Assembly (NCBI GenBank): GCA_027619975.1 | Contig: JAQCGX010000020.1 | Span: 1 to 55,346 of the forward strand | Origin: Nitrospinota bacterium | GTDB lineage: Bacteria > Nitrospinota > Nitrospinia > Nitrospinales > VA-1 | Direction: 5' to 3' | DNA: 55,346 nucleotides | In this document: positions 1 to 9,226 of the stretch, piece by piece | Layout: the number at the start of each line of letters is the position of its first letter | Numbering within the stretch: position 1 is the first letter of the stretch | Program-made: the position numbers and the translations under genes | The notes under the pieces: generated by a model | Database searches by the model: none | Told to the model about the DNA's origin: nothing | The model's input: the letters and a program-made list of their open reading frames with translations, nothing else

Positions 1-216
1 TGGTTTTCTTAAATTAACAGTAAACTTGAAATTAACATTTTAAGGTCCCAAAAATAGTTTTTCAGCAACCTGTTAGGGTGACTTTTACAAATTGATAACT
101 TTGCCTATAACCAGTGCTAACCCATTTTTAACAGGAGGTGGCGATACTCTTAGTTGAATTTTCGAAACCTCTTTAAAAGGCGCCACCGGCAAACTAAAAA
201 CTAAAGCTGACGTTCT

Positions 217-1005
217 TCATAACAACTCTCCACGAAAAATAGTCACTGCCTGTCCCTCAAGAAGAGCACGGTCCCCGTTCAAGGAAACCCGCACAAAACC
301 GCCCCTGGTGGAAGCCTGGTACCCAAACAATTTCTGTTTGCCAAGCTGATCTGCCCAATAGGGCCCTAAACTACAATGCGCCGATCCGGTCACCGGGTCT
401 TCATCAATTCCCGCCCCAGGCGCGAAAAACCGGGAGACAAAATCATATTTTTCTGAAGCCGACCGACTGGTCACAATGACTCCCCTGACCGGAAAAGCTT
501 TGAGCGCCTTTAAATCCGGTTTCAAGGTGCAAACCATAGATTCGGATGCCACCTCAACCAGATAATCTGTTCCATCCCAGCCGGTGAATTTTGCGTTCAC
601 ACCCAACGCCGCCATCAAGCCTTCAGGAGGCGGAATGTTTTCAACCGTATTTGCGGGAAAATCCAATTCGATCCATTGACCCCGGCGGTGCGCCGTCAGG
701 AGTCCACTGCGGGTATTGAAATGAGCGGGTTGATCCGTTTGCAGGACACTCTCTTCCCATAGCGCATGGGCGCTGGCCAGCGTCGCATGGCCGCAAAGAT
801 CCACCTCCGTCGTTGGCGTGAACCAGCGCAAATCAAAAGCGTTGGGTTTTGGAACGATAAAAGCGGTTTCCGATAGATTCATCTCTCTGGCAATATTTTG
901 CATCCAGGCCGCATCTCCAGGCGTATCTAAAATACAAACGGCAGCGGGATTGCCTTTAAAAGGTTCCGAGGTAAAAGCGTCGATCTGAATTATTTTTATT
1001 CCCAC
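217..1005 (-). CDS. PhzF-family isomerase/epimerase-like protein
   Basis: This 262-residue protein matches the PhzF (phenazine biosynthesis-like) family over its whole length. It opens with IDAFTSEPFKGNPAAVC. The family's catalytic glutamate is in MNLSETAF near residue 44, CGHATLASAH follows, and the second half carries DEDPVTGSAHCSLGPYW, the usual second conserved block. PhzF proteins are two-lobed cytosolic enzymes of diaminopimelate-epimerase fold that catalyse isomerisations. Nothing nearby belongs to phenazine synthesis, so the substrate is unknown and this is probably a housekeeping paralogue. The start used is GTG at 1005, with only a weak ribosome site. The gene stands alone downstream of the glnA terminator. 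Family assignment is secure; function is not. Confidence 0.9.
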   Translation of the reverse strand: MGIKIIQIDAFTSEPFKGNPAAVCILDTPGDAAWMQNIAREMNLSETAFIVPKPNAFDLRWFTPTTEVDLCGHATLASAHALWEESVLQTDQPAHFNTRSGLLTAHRRGQWIELDFPANTVENIPPPEGLMAALGVNAKFTGWDGTDYLVEVASESMVCTLKPDLKALKAFPVRGVIVTSRSASEKYDFVSRFFAPGAGIDEDPVTGSAHCSLGPYWADQLGKQKLFGYQASTRGGFVRVSLNGDRALLEGQAVTIFRGELL

Positions 1006-1083
1006 AATTTTGCACCCATAAAGCCAATGCTAATACCAACCGGCAAAAACACTTTTCCTGGCCAGCAGGATTATAACCTGAAT

Positions 1084-1116
1084 AAAAAAAAGCCCCTTGG
1101 GAATTACCCAAGGGGC
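1084..1116 (-). terminator. Rho-independent terminator after glnA
   Basis: A perfect 10-bp stem (1092-1101 with 1107-1116, GCCCCTTGGG/CCCAAGGGGC) has a 5-nt loop. On the reverse strand it is followed by a run of T (the A tract at 1084-1091). It lies about 30 bp beyond the glnA stop codon, so it should end the glnB-glnA transcript before the PhzF-like gene. Confidence 0.92.
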
Positions 1117-1146
1117 CTAATGATTAACCCTGAATCACTACTTTGC

Positions 1147-2559
1147 TTAACAGTCGTAGTACAAATGGAATTCCAAAGGATGCGGACGCAGTCTCATCGG
1201 AGTGATCTCCTTTTCCCTTTTGTAATCGATCCACTGGTCGATCACATCCTGAGTGAAAACGTCACCTTTCAGGAGAAAGTCATGATCCTCTTCCAAAGCG
1301 GCCAACGCTTCATCCAGTGAATGGGGAAGGGTGGGCATTCCCGCCAGCTCTTCCGGCCCCAAAGCATAGATATCCTTGTCCAGCGGTTCACCGGGGTCGA
1401 TTTTATTTTCAATGCCGTCCAATCCCGCCATCAGCATGGCCGCAAAGGCCAGATACCCGTTGCAGGAAGGGTCCGGAAAGCGAACCTCAACACGCTTGGC
1501 CTTCGGGCTTGGGGAATACATGGGAATGCGGCAGGCCGCGCTCCGGTTGCGACTGGAATAAGCCAGGTTCACGGGAGCTTCAAACCCAGGCACCAACCGT
1601 TTGTAAGAATTGATGGTTGGCCCTGTAATAGCACAAATGGCGCGTGCATGTTTCAGGATGCCGCCAATATAGTGGAGACCCAATTCACTGAAACCGGCAT
1701 AACCGTTGCCTGCAAAAAGCGGCTTGCCATCTTTCCATACACTCTGATGGACGTGCATGCCCGATCCATTATCACCATACAGAGGCTTTGGCATGAAGGT
1801 TGCCGTTTTACCGTGTCTTTTAGCAACATTCTTGACAATGTATTTATACCATTGCAGATTGTCCGCGGTCTTGACCAGAGATGAAAACTTCATGGCGAGT
1901 TCGTTCTGTCCGCCGGTGGCCACTTCATGATGGTGGCATTCCATACCCATCCCCACATCTTCCATCAACAGCATCATTTCAGAGCGCATATCCTGAAAGG
2001 TGTCTACAGGGGACACAGGGAAATAGCCTTCCTTATGACGCGGCTTGTGCCCCAGGTTGGGGCCATCATCGCTGCCCGTGTTCCAGGTCCCTTCTTCAGA
2101 GTCCACTTGATAAAACGAGTGGTTGGAAGCAAGGTCATAACGCACATCATCAAAAATAAAAAACTCCGCTTCCGGGCCGAAGTAAGCCGTATCGCCAATG
2201 CCCGTAGACTTCAGATACGCCTCGGCCTTTTGCGCGATATTCCTGGGATCTCGGGTATATTTTTCTTTGGTTATCGGGTCAACGATGTTGCAAAGCATAC
2301 TGATTGTAGGAATTTCCATGAAGGGGTCCATGACCGCCGTTGTGGAGTCAGGGATGACGAGCATGTCGCTGGCATTGATCGCCTGCCATCCACGCACACT
2401 GGAACCGTCAAACCCCAGCCCTTCTTCAAACAGATGTTCCTCCAATTCACTGATAGGAACCGAAAAGTGCTGCCACGTGCCCAAAAGGTCTATGAACTTC
2501 ATGTCCACAATTCGGGCATCATTTTTTTTTGCCAAATCAACCGCTTCCTTCGGGGTCAT
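1147..2559 (-). CDS. glnA: Glutamine synthetase, type I
   Basis: This enzyme makes glutamine from glutamate, ammonia and ATP in the cytosol. The 470-residue length is typical of bacterial GSI-beta dodecamers. The N-terminal beta-grasp domain covers about residues 15-97. The catalytic domain has the GMHVHQS metal-site motif, the NRSAACRIP block, and [19 protein letters not shown]. The adenylylation tyrosine is recognisable in [11 protein letters not shown] near residue 397, so covalent control by an adenylyltransferase (GlnE) is likely. The gene lies 180 bp downstream of glnB in the same direction, the classic PII-GS arrangement. Two inverted repeats occupy the gap. A strong terminator follows. 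Confidence 0.98.
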   Translation of the reverse strand: MTPKEAVDLAKKNDARIVDMKFIDLLGTWQHFSVPISELEEHLFEEGLGFDGSSVRGWQAINASDMLVIPDSTTAVMDPFMEIPTISMLCNIVDPITKEKYTRDPRNIAQKAEAYLKSTGIGDTAYFGPEAEFFIFDDVRYDLASNHSFYQVDSEEGTWNTGSDDGPNLGHKPRHKEGYFPVSPVDTFQDMRSEMMLLMEDVGMGMECHHHEVATGGQNELAMKFSSLVKTADNLQWYKYIVKNVAKRHGKTATFMPKPLYGDNGSGMHVHQSVWKDGKPLFAGNGYAGFSELGLHYIGGILKHARAICAITGPTINSYKRLVPGFEAPVNLAYSSRNRSAACRIPMYSPSPKAKRVEVRFPDPSCNGYLAFAAMLMAGLDGIENKIDPGEPLDKDIYALGPEELAGMPTLPHSLDEALAALEEDHDFLLKGDVFTQDVIDQWIDYKREKEITPMRLRPHPLEFHLYYDC

Positions 2560-2645
2560 CGAACGCTCCTGTTACAAAATAGTTTTATAAAAACCAATTC
2601 ATTCATCATCGGCAAAAATCTCCCCCGGCCTCTCCCTCATTGGGG

Positions 2646-2718
2646 TTCGTAATACGAAACCGGTTCAGACTGATTGGGGTATATATTTAGGGTGCAAAGG
2701 AAAATACCGTATTTTTCC
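2646..2718. promoter_or_regulatory. Two inverted repeats in the glnB-glnA gap
   Basis: The 180-bp gap between glnB and glnA holds two dyads. One is an exact palindrome TTCGTA-A-TACGAA at 2646-2658, about 90 bp before the glnA start. The other is GGAAAATAC-GTATTTTTCC at 2699-2718, with one extra T. Both could be operator half-sites or a processing/attenuation structure governing glnA relative to glnB. No sigma-54 element with correct GG-N10-GC spacing was found here. The regulator is unknown. Confidence 0.4.
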
Positions 2719-2738
2719 ACTGACGGCAAGAGTTGCTT

Positions 2739-3468
<730 letters not shown>

Positions 3469-4122
3469 CTAATCACAATCCAGAGTTAACTGATTCAGGC
3501 CATTTTCCAGTTCCATCTGTTTTTCCTGAAGGGAGTCTTCGACAATTTGGCGGGTGAGGTGCATGGGGTTGCCAACATTCACGGCGCAGCGGGTAAAAGG
3601 CAGAGGCAGGATAAACCGGTCCCAACTGTTTAAAACTAATTTGTGTTTGCCCGAAAAAGTCAAGGGAACCACCGGGGTTTCAGTCATACCGGCTATTTGC
3701 AAAATCCCCGGTTGCACCTTGCAACGGGGTCCGCGCGACCCGTCGGCAATGATGGCAATCCTTCCCTCCCGCCTCAGCACCTTGATCAGGGATCGGGCAG
3801 ACGGAACCGCCTTTTTAAAGGAAGACCCGCGAATGACCGCATACCCCATCAACTGGGCAAGACGGGCTAAAATATCTCCATCCTGGCTGGGGCTGATCAA
3901 CAGGTACAAATCGGGTATTTTACGAATATGATAAAAAATATAGAAAATCCGGCCATGCCACAGGGTAATGATAAACCGTCCGGAAAGCCGGCGGATATAC
4001 GCTTCCCCCTCTGGATTTTTGTGGTGCAACCGCAGTGTGAGACACCAAATACGGAAAATGACAAATAAAAGGTAGGGAATCAAATAATTATTGAGAAATT
4101 TTTTCATGTCCTGAAGGCTCAT
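3469..4122 (-). CDS. DUF374 lysophospholipid acyltransferase-like protein
   Basis: This 217-residue protein of the DUF374/acyltransferase-like family has an N-terminal hydrophobic segment (about residues 12-30). The HGRIFY block replaces the HX4D-type motif region. ISPSQDGDILARL and the IIADGSRGPR motif are the two most typical DUF374 blocks. Such genes commonly sit beside lpxB or waaA and probably act on lipid A or phospholipid at the inner membrane, but the reaction is not established. The start overlaps the end of lpxB by 35 bases; an internal ATG at 4107 is an alternative. It appears to be the last gene of the envelope operon. Confidence 0.85.
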   Translation of the reverse strand: MSLQDMKKFLNNYLIPYLLFVIFRIWCLTLRLHHKNPEGEAYIRRLSGRFIITLWHGRIFYIFYHIRKIPDLYLLISPSQDGDILARLAQLMGYAVIRGSSFKKAVPSARSLIKVLRREGRIAIIADGSRGPRCKVQPGILQIAGMTETPVVPLTFSGKHKLVLNSWDRFILPLPFTRCAVNVGNPMHLTRQIVEDSLQEKQMELENGLNQLTLDCD

Positions 4123-5260
4123 CGAGGTATTGGCAAATACTTTCGGCCACTCGGTTCATCACCCCTGGTTCTCCGAGAGATTCGCGGATTTTTAACAGAC
4201 GTGATCGCATAGCTTCCAACCGCTCAGGATTTTTAAGAAGTGCCATGGCTTCCTGTTTGATGTTTTCGGCAGTCGCCTGCCCTTGTATCAATTCTGGAAC
4301 CACCTTTTCTCCGGCGACAATATTGACCAGCCCTATCATCTCCGTATCTATGAGGATTCTGGCCAAAAAGTAAGTGACGGGGTTGAGTTTATAAATGATC
4401 ACCATGGGGCATCCCAATATTCCCGCTTCCAGAGTGGCGGACCCGGAGGCGATGATGAGAAAGTCGCAACAATTCATGACATCATAGGTTTTTCCCGTAA
4501 CGAGACGAATGTTCAAGGGATTCCCTTTTAACTTCCGCTTAATGATTTCAGGATCAATGGAGTCCGCAATGGGAAGGACAAACTGACAGTTTCCCAATTC
4601 ATTTTGAATTTTTTCCGCCGCCTCAAGCATGACATCCAACAGGGATTGGATTTCATTTTTCCGACTGCCCGGAAGCAAACCAATGATTTTTTGGCGGGAG
4701 TCCAAATTAAATTCTGCACAGGCATCCTCTGTGTCCATGGAAGGATGCACCTTGTCGGCAAAGGGGTGGCCTAAAAACTCGGCATCCACTCCCGCTTCCA
4801 GGTACATGCGCTCTTCAAATGGAAGCACCACAAACATTCGGCTGACCGTCTCACGAATTTGTTTGATCCGGCCTTTACGCCAGGCCCAGATTTGCGGACT
4901 GATAAAATAAAATACAGGAACCTTTGCCCGTTCACACAATTTTGCCAGCATGAGATTCAAGGTGGGATAATCAATGAGGATGGCGGCGTCATATTTCCCT
5001 GAAGATATTTCGGCGGCAAGCGTACGGTAAACTTTTATATAAAGCGGCAGTTCTCCGAGAATTTCTATGGCTCCGATCGCCCCCATTCTTTCGATATCGA
5101 AAAAAGTTTCCACACCTTCCGCACGCATCTTCTTACCGCCCACACCAAAAAACCGGCACTTGGGGTGAAAAGATTTTATGGCTTCCACCAAGTGGCTTCC
5201 ATGCAGGTCACCGGAAGCTTCCCCGGCAACAATAAGGATACGCAATGATTTTTTGGGCAT
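4088..5260 (-). CDS. lpxB: Lipid-A-disaccharide synthase
   Basis: LpxB (GT19 family) joins UDP-2,3-diacylglucosamine to lipid X, releasing UDP and forming the lipid A disaccharide at the inner-membrane face. The 390-residue length is normal. The N-terminus ILIVAGEASGDLHGSHL is the family signature. FYISPQIWAWRKGRIKQI and GLLPGSRKNEI (nucleotide-sugar-binding region) follow, then SGSATLEAGILGCPMV near residue 273. It lies 150 bp beyond lpxI and overlaps the acyltransferase-like gene. Confidence 0.97.
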   Translation of the reverse strand: MPKKSLRILIVAGEASGDLHGSHLVEAIKSFHPKCRFFGVGGKKMRAEGVETFFDIERMGAIGAIEILGELPLYIKVYRTLAAEISSGKYDAAILIDYPTLNLMLAKLCERAKVPVFYFISPQIWAWRKGRIKQIRETVSRMFVVLPFEERMYLEAGVDAEFLGHPFADKVHPSMDTEDACAEFNLDSRQKIIGLLPGSRKNEIQSLLDVMLEAAEKIQNELGNCQFVLPIADSIDPEIIKRKLKGNPLNIRLVTGKTYDVMNCCDFLIIASGSATLEAGILGCPMVIIYKLNPVTYFLARILIDTEMIGLVNIVAGEKVVPELIQGQATAENIKQEAMALLKNPERLEAMRSRLLKIRESLGEPGVMNRVAESICQYLDEPSGHEKISQ

Positions 5261-5410
5261 TTAATAATGTGGCTCTCAAAAAAATGACACTTTTTGGCTT
5301 TTGCAATCACCAACCTCTTATTCCAAGAAGTTGATTCATAGTTCAAGTCGAATTTTTTGAGGCGCCCTTATTCATGTTAAATGGAATTAAAAGAGAGCAA
5401 GAGCCGAACA

Positions 5411-6226
5411 TCACACGCAAACCACGGACAATCCCGCCTGGTCGGCCATTTCCACAACTCTTGCCTGATCGACCAGCATCACTCGTTCCGCCTCCAGCGC
5501 CAGAACCCTGGCTCCGCCCTTGACAAGTCCCTCAATGGTTTGAGGCCCCACTCCCGGACTGTCGAAACGGTAATCCTGATCGGTTCGGCTGACCTTGATG
5601 GCAACAGCGTTTCCCCTGGCCAGGGCACATCCTCTTTCAATGGCACGATCCGTTCCCTCAATCGCTTCCACAGCGATGACCGTTTTATTGCAAACGATCA
5701 GGGTTTGTCCAATTTCCATATCCGCCAGTTTTTTTGCAATCGGCAACCCAAACTCGATATCCTCTATTTCGCTTTTGGAGGGTTGACGACGGGATAAGAC
5801 TCCTTGAGGAGGAAAAATTTCTCTTAAGAACTCACGTTGATCCAAAACCTGGAATCCTTCTTTCTCCATTTCTTCGATCACCCCAAGCATGAGGGTTTTG
5901 TCTTCCTTGTTCTTCAGGTTTTTCAGGAATTTTAGCGTCCGCATGTCAAACATCTGGAGACGAAAAATAACGCTCTTGTCCACTTTTCCGAGGATCATAA
6001 CTTCCCGGATGTTTTCGTCTTTCAGGGTTTTAAATATCTTTGAGGTTTTGCCGACTCCTATGGAATAGGACTTCTCGGCAAAGGGGGCCAGTCGGGTATG
6101 GATTTCATCTGTAAACCCAATGGATACGATACGGACACCATTTTTCGATGCCTTACGCGCAAAATAGATGGGGATCTCACCCGCACCGGCAATGAGGCCA
6201 ATCCGGGAAGGTTGGGTTTCGTTCAT
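5411..6226 (-). CDS. lpxI: UDP-2,3-diacylglucosamine pyrophosphatase LpxI
   Basis: LpxI (formerly DUF1009) hydrolyses UDP-2,3-diacylglucosamine to lipid X in bacteria that lack LpxH. The 271-residue protein starts GLIAGAGEIPIYFARKA. Its second domain has FDSPGVGPQTIEGL with the aspartate known to be catalytic in the Caulobacter enzyme, then ARVLALEAERVMLVDQ. It overlaps the upstream oxidoreductase gene by 4 bases (ATGA), implying translational coupling. No LpxH is present in the window, consistent with LpxI serving this step. Confidence 0.96.
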   Translation of the reverse strand: MNETQPSRIGLIAGAGEIPIYFARKASKNGVRIVSIGFTDEIHTRLAPFAEKSYSIGVGKTSKIFKTLKDENIREVMILGKVDKSVIFRLQMFDMRTLKFLKNLKNKEDKTLMLGVIEEMEKEGFQVLDQREFLREIFPPQGVLSRRQPSKSEIEDIEFGLPIAKKLADMEIGQTLIVCNKTVIAVEAIEGTDRAIERGCALARGNAVAIKVSRTDQDYRFDSPGVGPQTIEGLVKGGARVLALEAERVMLVDQARVVEMADQAGLSVVCV

Positions 6227-7197
6227 GCACCAGGGGTGTTTCCAAGCTGGTTGTACTTAGAAAGAATGTTCAAGGCAATCTCCAAAGAGTACAGTTCATT
6301 ATCGACGGCTACTTTTCGCGGACTTCCGTTTTTAGCGCAGTCGATGAAATGCTGAAGCTCCAGCTTGAGAGGATTTTCCTTGTGAACAAAAATGCGTTCC
6401 ACCAGGGACTCCTGTTTGTACATGAGGGACCCTTTACTGAGTTTATGCTCGGAAGAAGACTGTCGATGAATATATATTTCCTGATCGGTGTAGTCCAAAA
6501 GAACATAGGAATCTTTCTGGGTGACGGAAAGGGTTCTTTCTTTATTTTGTGAAGCGCGGCTCGCGACAATGTTGGCAATGCAACCATTTTCGAATCCCAG
6601 TTGCACACTTACAAGATCATCTTTCCTGGAAAACACGGAAGTTCCAAGCACATGGATATTCACAACTTTGGACTTGATTAGATTCAGGACAATATCGATA
6701 TCATGGATCATAACATCCAGAACCACCCCATCATCCTTGATGCGTTCATTGTAGGAACTCATGCGCTTGCATTCCACAAAAATTGGTTGGGACACAATTT
6801 TATGGAGTTCCTGAACCGCGCCATTGAACCGCTCTATATGGCCAATGTGAAGTGTCAATTTTTTGCGGGAAGCGATATCAAACAGCTCTCTGGCCTGATC
6901 TAAATTGTCGGAGCAGGGCTTCTCCAACAAAACGTGAATACCGGCATTGAGAAAATCCTTACCGACAGAATAGTGTAATGAGGTTGGAACAGCGATGACA
7001 ACAACATCCACCTCTTTAAAGATATCCCGGTAATCGGAAAAATAAGAACAGGAATAATTTTTGGCGACGGTGCGGGCTCGCCCCTCATCAATATCCGCCA
7101 CCCCGACAAGGGAAACCTCGCTCATTTCCGATAAGACCCCGACATGGTATTCCCCCATCTTACCCACGCCAATGACACCTGCTTTCACCTGACCCAT
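6223..7197 (-). CDS. Gfo/Idh/MocA-family oxidoreductase in the lpx cluster, possibly GnnA-like
   Basis: This 324-residue NAD(P)-dependent dehydrogenase has an N-terminal Rossmann motif GVIGVGKMGEYH, the family EKP triad residues in VLLEKPCSDN near residue 96, and IGHIERFNGAV. MIHDIDIVLNLI is the second-domain active-site block. It is embedded between lpxA (1-bp contact) and lpxI (4-bp overlap). In Acidithiobacillus, GnnA of this family, also between lpxA and lpxB, oxidises the 3-hydroxyl of UDP-GlcNAc so that GnnB can add an amine, giving amide-linked acyl chains in lipid A. Here no GnnB-like aminotransferase is adjacent, so GnnA identity is inference. Family membership is certain. Confidence 0.9.
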   Translation of the reverse strand: MGQVKAGVIGVGKMGEYHVGVLSEMSEVSLVGVADIDEGRARTVAKNYSCSYFSDYRDIFKEVDVVVIAVPTSLHYSVGKDFLNAGIHVLLEKPCSDNLDQARELFDIASRKKLTLHIGHIERFNGAVQELHKIVSQPIFVECKRMSSYNERIKDDGVVLDVMIHDIDIVLNLIKSKVVNIHVLGTSVFSRKDDLVSVQLGFENGCIANIVASRASQNKERTLSVTQKDSYVLLDYTDQEIYIHRQSSSEHKLSKGSLMYKQESLVERIFVHKENPLKLELQHFIDCAKNGSPRKVAVDNELYSLEIALNILSKYNQLGNTPGA

Positions 7198-7967
7198 TAT
7201 TTCGTAATCCCTCGTGATGATTGTTTAATGAAGTCGATAAGATATCGGATTTCGTCCCCCATTCCAATTTCCTCTTCTATTTTCTCAATAGCCTGTGATG
7301 TGTTGAGTTCGGGGTCCAGTAATAATTTCATAGCATTTTTTAAGGCGGCACGAACCGGGGGTTTGAAATTTTTCCGCCGCAAACCAATCGAATTGGTACT
7401 GACCAATCGAGCCGGAGCGCCTTCGACAAGCGAAAAGGGAAGAATATCTTGGGTGATGGCCGCTTTCCCCCCCACCATCGCAAACTTTCCGATGCGAACA
7501 AATTGATGCACACCTACCTGGCCGGAAACAAACGCATGGTCTTCCACCAGCACATGTCCTGATAGCCCGGTATAATTCACGATGATGACGTGATCGCCAA
7601 TCTCACAATCATGGGCGATGTGCACATAGTTCATCAGCAGACAATGATTGCCAATTTTCGTTTTCTGGGATTCCTTGGCCCCCCGGTGAATGGTCACGTA
7701 TTCCCGGATGACCGTGCCATCTCCGATTTCGACGGAGGATGACACATCCTTAAAATTAACGATCTGAGGCTCGCCTCCGATAGCCGCTCCATGAAAAATT
7801 CGGCAACCGCTACCAATCACGGTATTGGGGCAGATCAGGACGTGAGAACCAATTTCCGTATTATCGCCGACGGTCACATTGGGTTCAAGAATTGAATGGG
7901 GTCCGATGGAAACATTTTCCCCCAGGACCACACTCGAATCGATCTGGGCGCTCTTATGAATTGTCAT
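7197..7967 (-). CDS. lpxA: Acyl-[ACP]-UDP-N-acetylglucosamine O-acyltransferase
   Basis: LpxA performs the first committed step of lipid A synthesis, transferring a hydroxyacyl chain from ACP to UDP-GlcNAc. About 256 residues form a left-handed beta-helix of hexapeptide repeats, visible from residue 5 to about 190. NYVHIAHDCEIGDH contains the catalytic histidine, and VGVHQF holds another active-site histidine. The C-terminal helical domain follows GLRRKNF. The ATG at 7967 is preferred over the TTG at 7976. Gene order fabZ-lpxA is conserved in many Gram-negatives. Confidence 0.96.
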   Translation of the reverse strand: MTIHKSAQIDSSVVLGENVSIGPHSILEPNVTVGDNTEIGSHVLICPNTVIGSGCRIFHGAAIGGEPQIVNFKDVSSSVEIGDGTVIREYVTIHRGAKESQKTKIGNHCLLMNYVHIAHDCEIGDHVIIVNYTGLSGHVLVEDHAFVSGQVGVHQFVRIGKFAMVGGKAAITQDILPFSLVEGAPARLVSTNSIGLRRKNFKPPVRAALKNAMKLLLDPELNTSQAIEKIEEEIGMGDEIRYLIDFIKQSSRGITK

Positions 7968-8078
7968 CTTAAACAACCCTGAAAGGTTTCACTTTGGCGA
8001 AGAAGTACAGGTCCACCGGAACCACAGGCGGGGACGGGATGGGTAATAAACAACCTTCGAAGGATGGTACTTCGGATT

Positions 8079-8507
8079 TTATTTTCCAAGCATTGCCTGC
8101 AAAGTACACTCAGTAACCAGTGCATCGCCGACATAGGCTTCAGCCTGAAACCGAAACAGGGTTCCTCTCTGTTTTATCTTGTTCAACTCAAGCCGTAACT
8201 GATCCCCCGGCACCACCGGCTTGCGAAATTTGGCGGCGTCAATTCCAGTAAAAAAAACAGAAGGGCTACCTTCTTTCTTAAGAATTTTTAAGGCCAGAAT
8301 ACACGCAACCTGGGCCAGCGCCTCAATGATCAACACGCCCGGCATCACCGGGAATTCGGGGAAATGTCCTTGAAAAAACGGTTCGTCGGCGGTCACGTTT
8401 TTGATCCCTACGATCCGGGACTCCATGTCACATTCGGTCACTCGATCGACCATCAAAAATGGATAGCGGTGAGGAATGACTCGCTTGATTTCATTAATGT
8501 CCATCAT
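8079..8507 (-). CDS. fabZ: 3-hydroxyacyl-[ACP] dehydratase FabZ
   Basis: FabZ dehydrates 3-hydroxyacyl-ACP in fatty-acid elongation and competes with LpxA for hydroxyacyl-ACP. The 142-residue hot-dog protein has PHRYPFLMVDRV, the catalytic histidine in GHFPEFPVMPGV, and the catalytic glutamate in IIEALAQVA. The start is one of two tandem ATG codons at 8507/8504. It lies between skp and lpxA. lpxD, which often sits immediately before fabZ, is absent: only about 130 non-coding bases separate fabZ from skp. Confidence 0.97.
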   Translation of the reverse strand: MMDINEIKRVIPHRYPFLMVDRVTECDMESRIVGIKNVTADEPFFQGHFPEFPVMPGVLIIEALAQVACILALKILKKEGSPSVFFTGIDAAKFRKPVVPGDQLRLELNKIKQRGTLFRFQAEAYVGDALVTECTLQAMLGK

Positions 8508-8636
8508 GGCAGTAATTTGTTTTAAAAATAAATAGCATTTTAAGATGACAACTTTAGGGTCGGCGGGAGAACCTCCCCGGCTTTTTTACTTGAGCCTGAA
8601 TCTGTCATCCACAAAACCAGTTTCCCACCTGAGATC

Positions 8637-9182
8637 TTATTTATACTTAAGGTCGTAAGCTTTTACAGCCAAATCGGTAATATCGTTTCCTTCATCGAGA
8701 TAAAGGACTGATTTTTTCTCTAAAATCATAGAATAGTTACGATCCTTACCCACTGCCTGGACAATCTCTATCATTTGCAATAATAATTTTTGAGTCATTT
8801 CCTTTTCTTTTTTACCAAACTCGTTGTTCTGGTCTTCTACGTAACGCTCGAATGCAACTTTTTCTTTTCTAAAATCATCTTCTTTTTGCTTCTTAAGTGT
8901 TGGGTCCAGCACAAAGCTCTGCTTATTCAGATCCTCAAGCATCTTTTTTATTTTTTCTTCTTTTTGAGATATCACGCTTTTTTGCTTTTGAAAGCTGGCT
9001 TTGAAAGCGGCAAACCCATTTTTCCAGTCTTTAGTGCTGGAAATGGCTTTCTGGACATCAATGAAACCAAATTTGGGTGTGGAGGCGGCTGTAGCCATAC
9101 TAACCGTTAACGCCCATGCCAATACTGTGATTGACAAGAGGCGACCAAGTTTTGTGATGGACCGAGTCAGTTCGTGCTGCAT
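8637..9182 (-). CDS. skp: OmpH/Skp-family periplasmic chaperone
   Basis: This is a periplasmic chaperone that holds unfolded outer-membrane proteins on their way to BamA. The signal peptide (about residues 1-33) ends in MATAAS. The mature start KFGFIDVQKAI is typical of OmpH/Skp, followed by a long lysine/glutamate-rich helical stretch (about 55-150) expected to form the tentacles. The ATG at 9182 is preceded by AGAGGG at good distance, so the upstream TTG at 9200 is rejected. It lies 44 bp after bamA. Confidence 0.92.
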   Translation of the reverse strand: MQHELTRSITKLGRLLSITVLAWALTVSMATAASTPKFGFIDVQKAISSTKDWKNGFAAFKASFQKQKSVISQKEEKIKKMLEDLNKQSFVLDPTLKKQKEDDFRKEKVAFERYVEDQNNEFGKKEKEMTQKLLLQMIEIVQAVGKDRNYSMILEKKSVLYLDEGNDITDLAVKAYDLKYK

Positions 9183-9226
9183 GAAGATTATCCCTCTCAA
9201 AATTAAAATGCTTAAATTGTAATAAA

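Noticed and set aside
137-187. GGTGGCG ... CGCCACC pairing near the window start
   Set aside because: Seven-bp arms about 37 bases apart with an unstructured A/T-rich loop and no adjacent complete gene on the plus strand.
2560-2738. Sigma-54 promoter in front of glnA
   Set aside because: The nearest GG...GC pair has 11 rather than 10 intervening bases and poor surrounding consensus.
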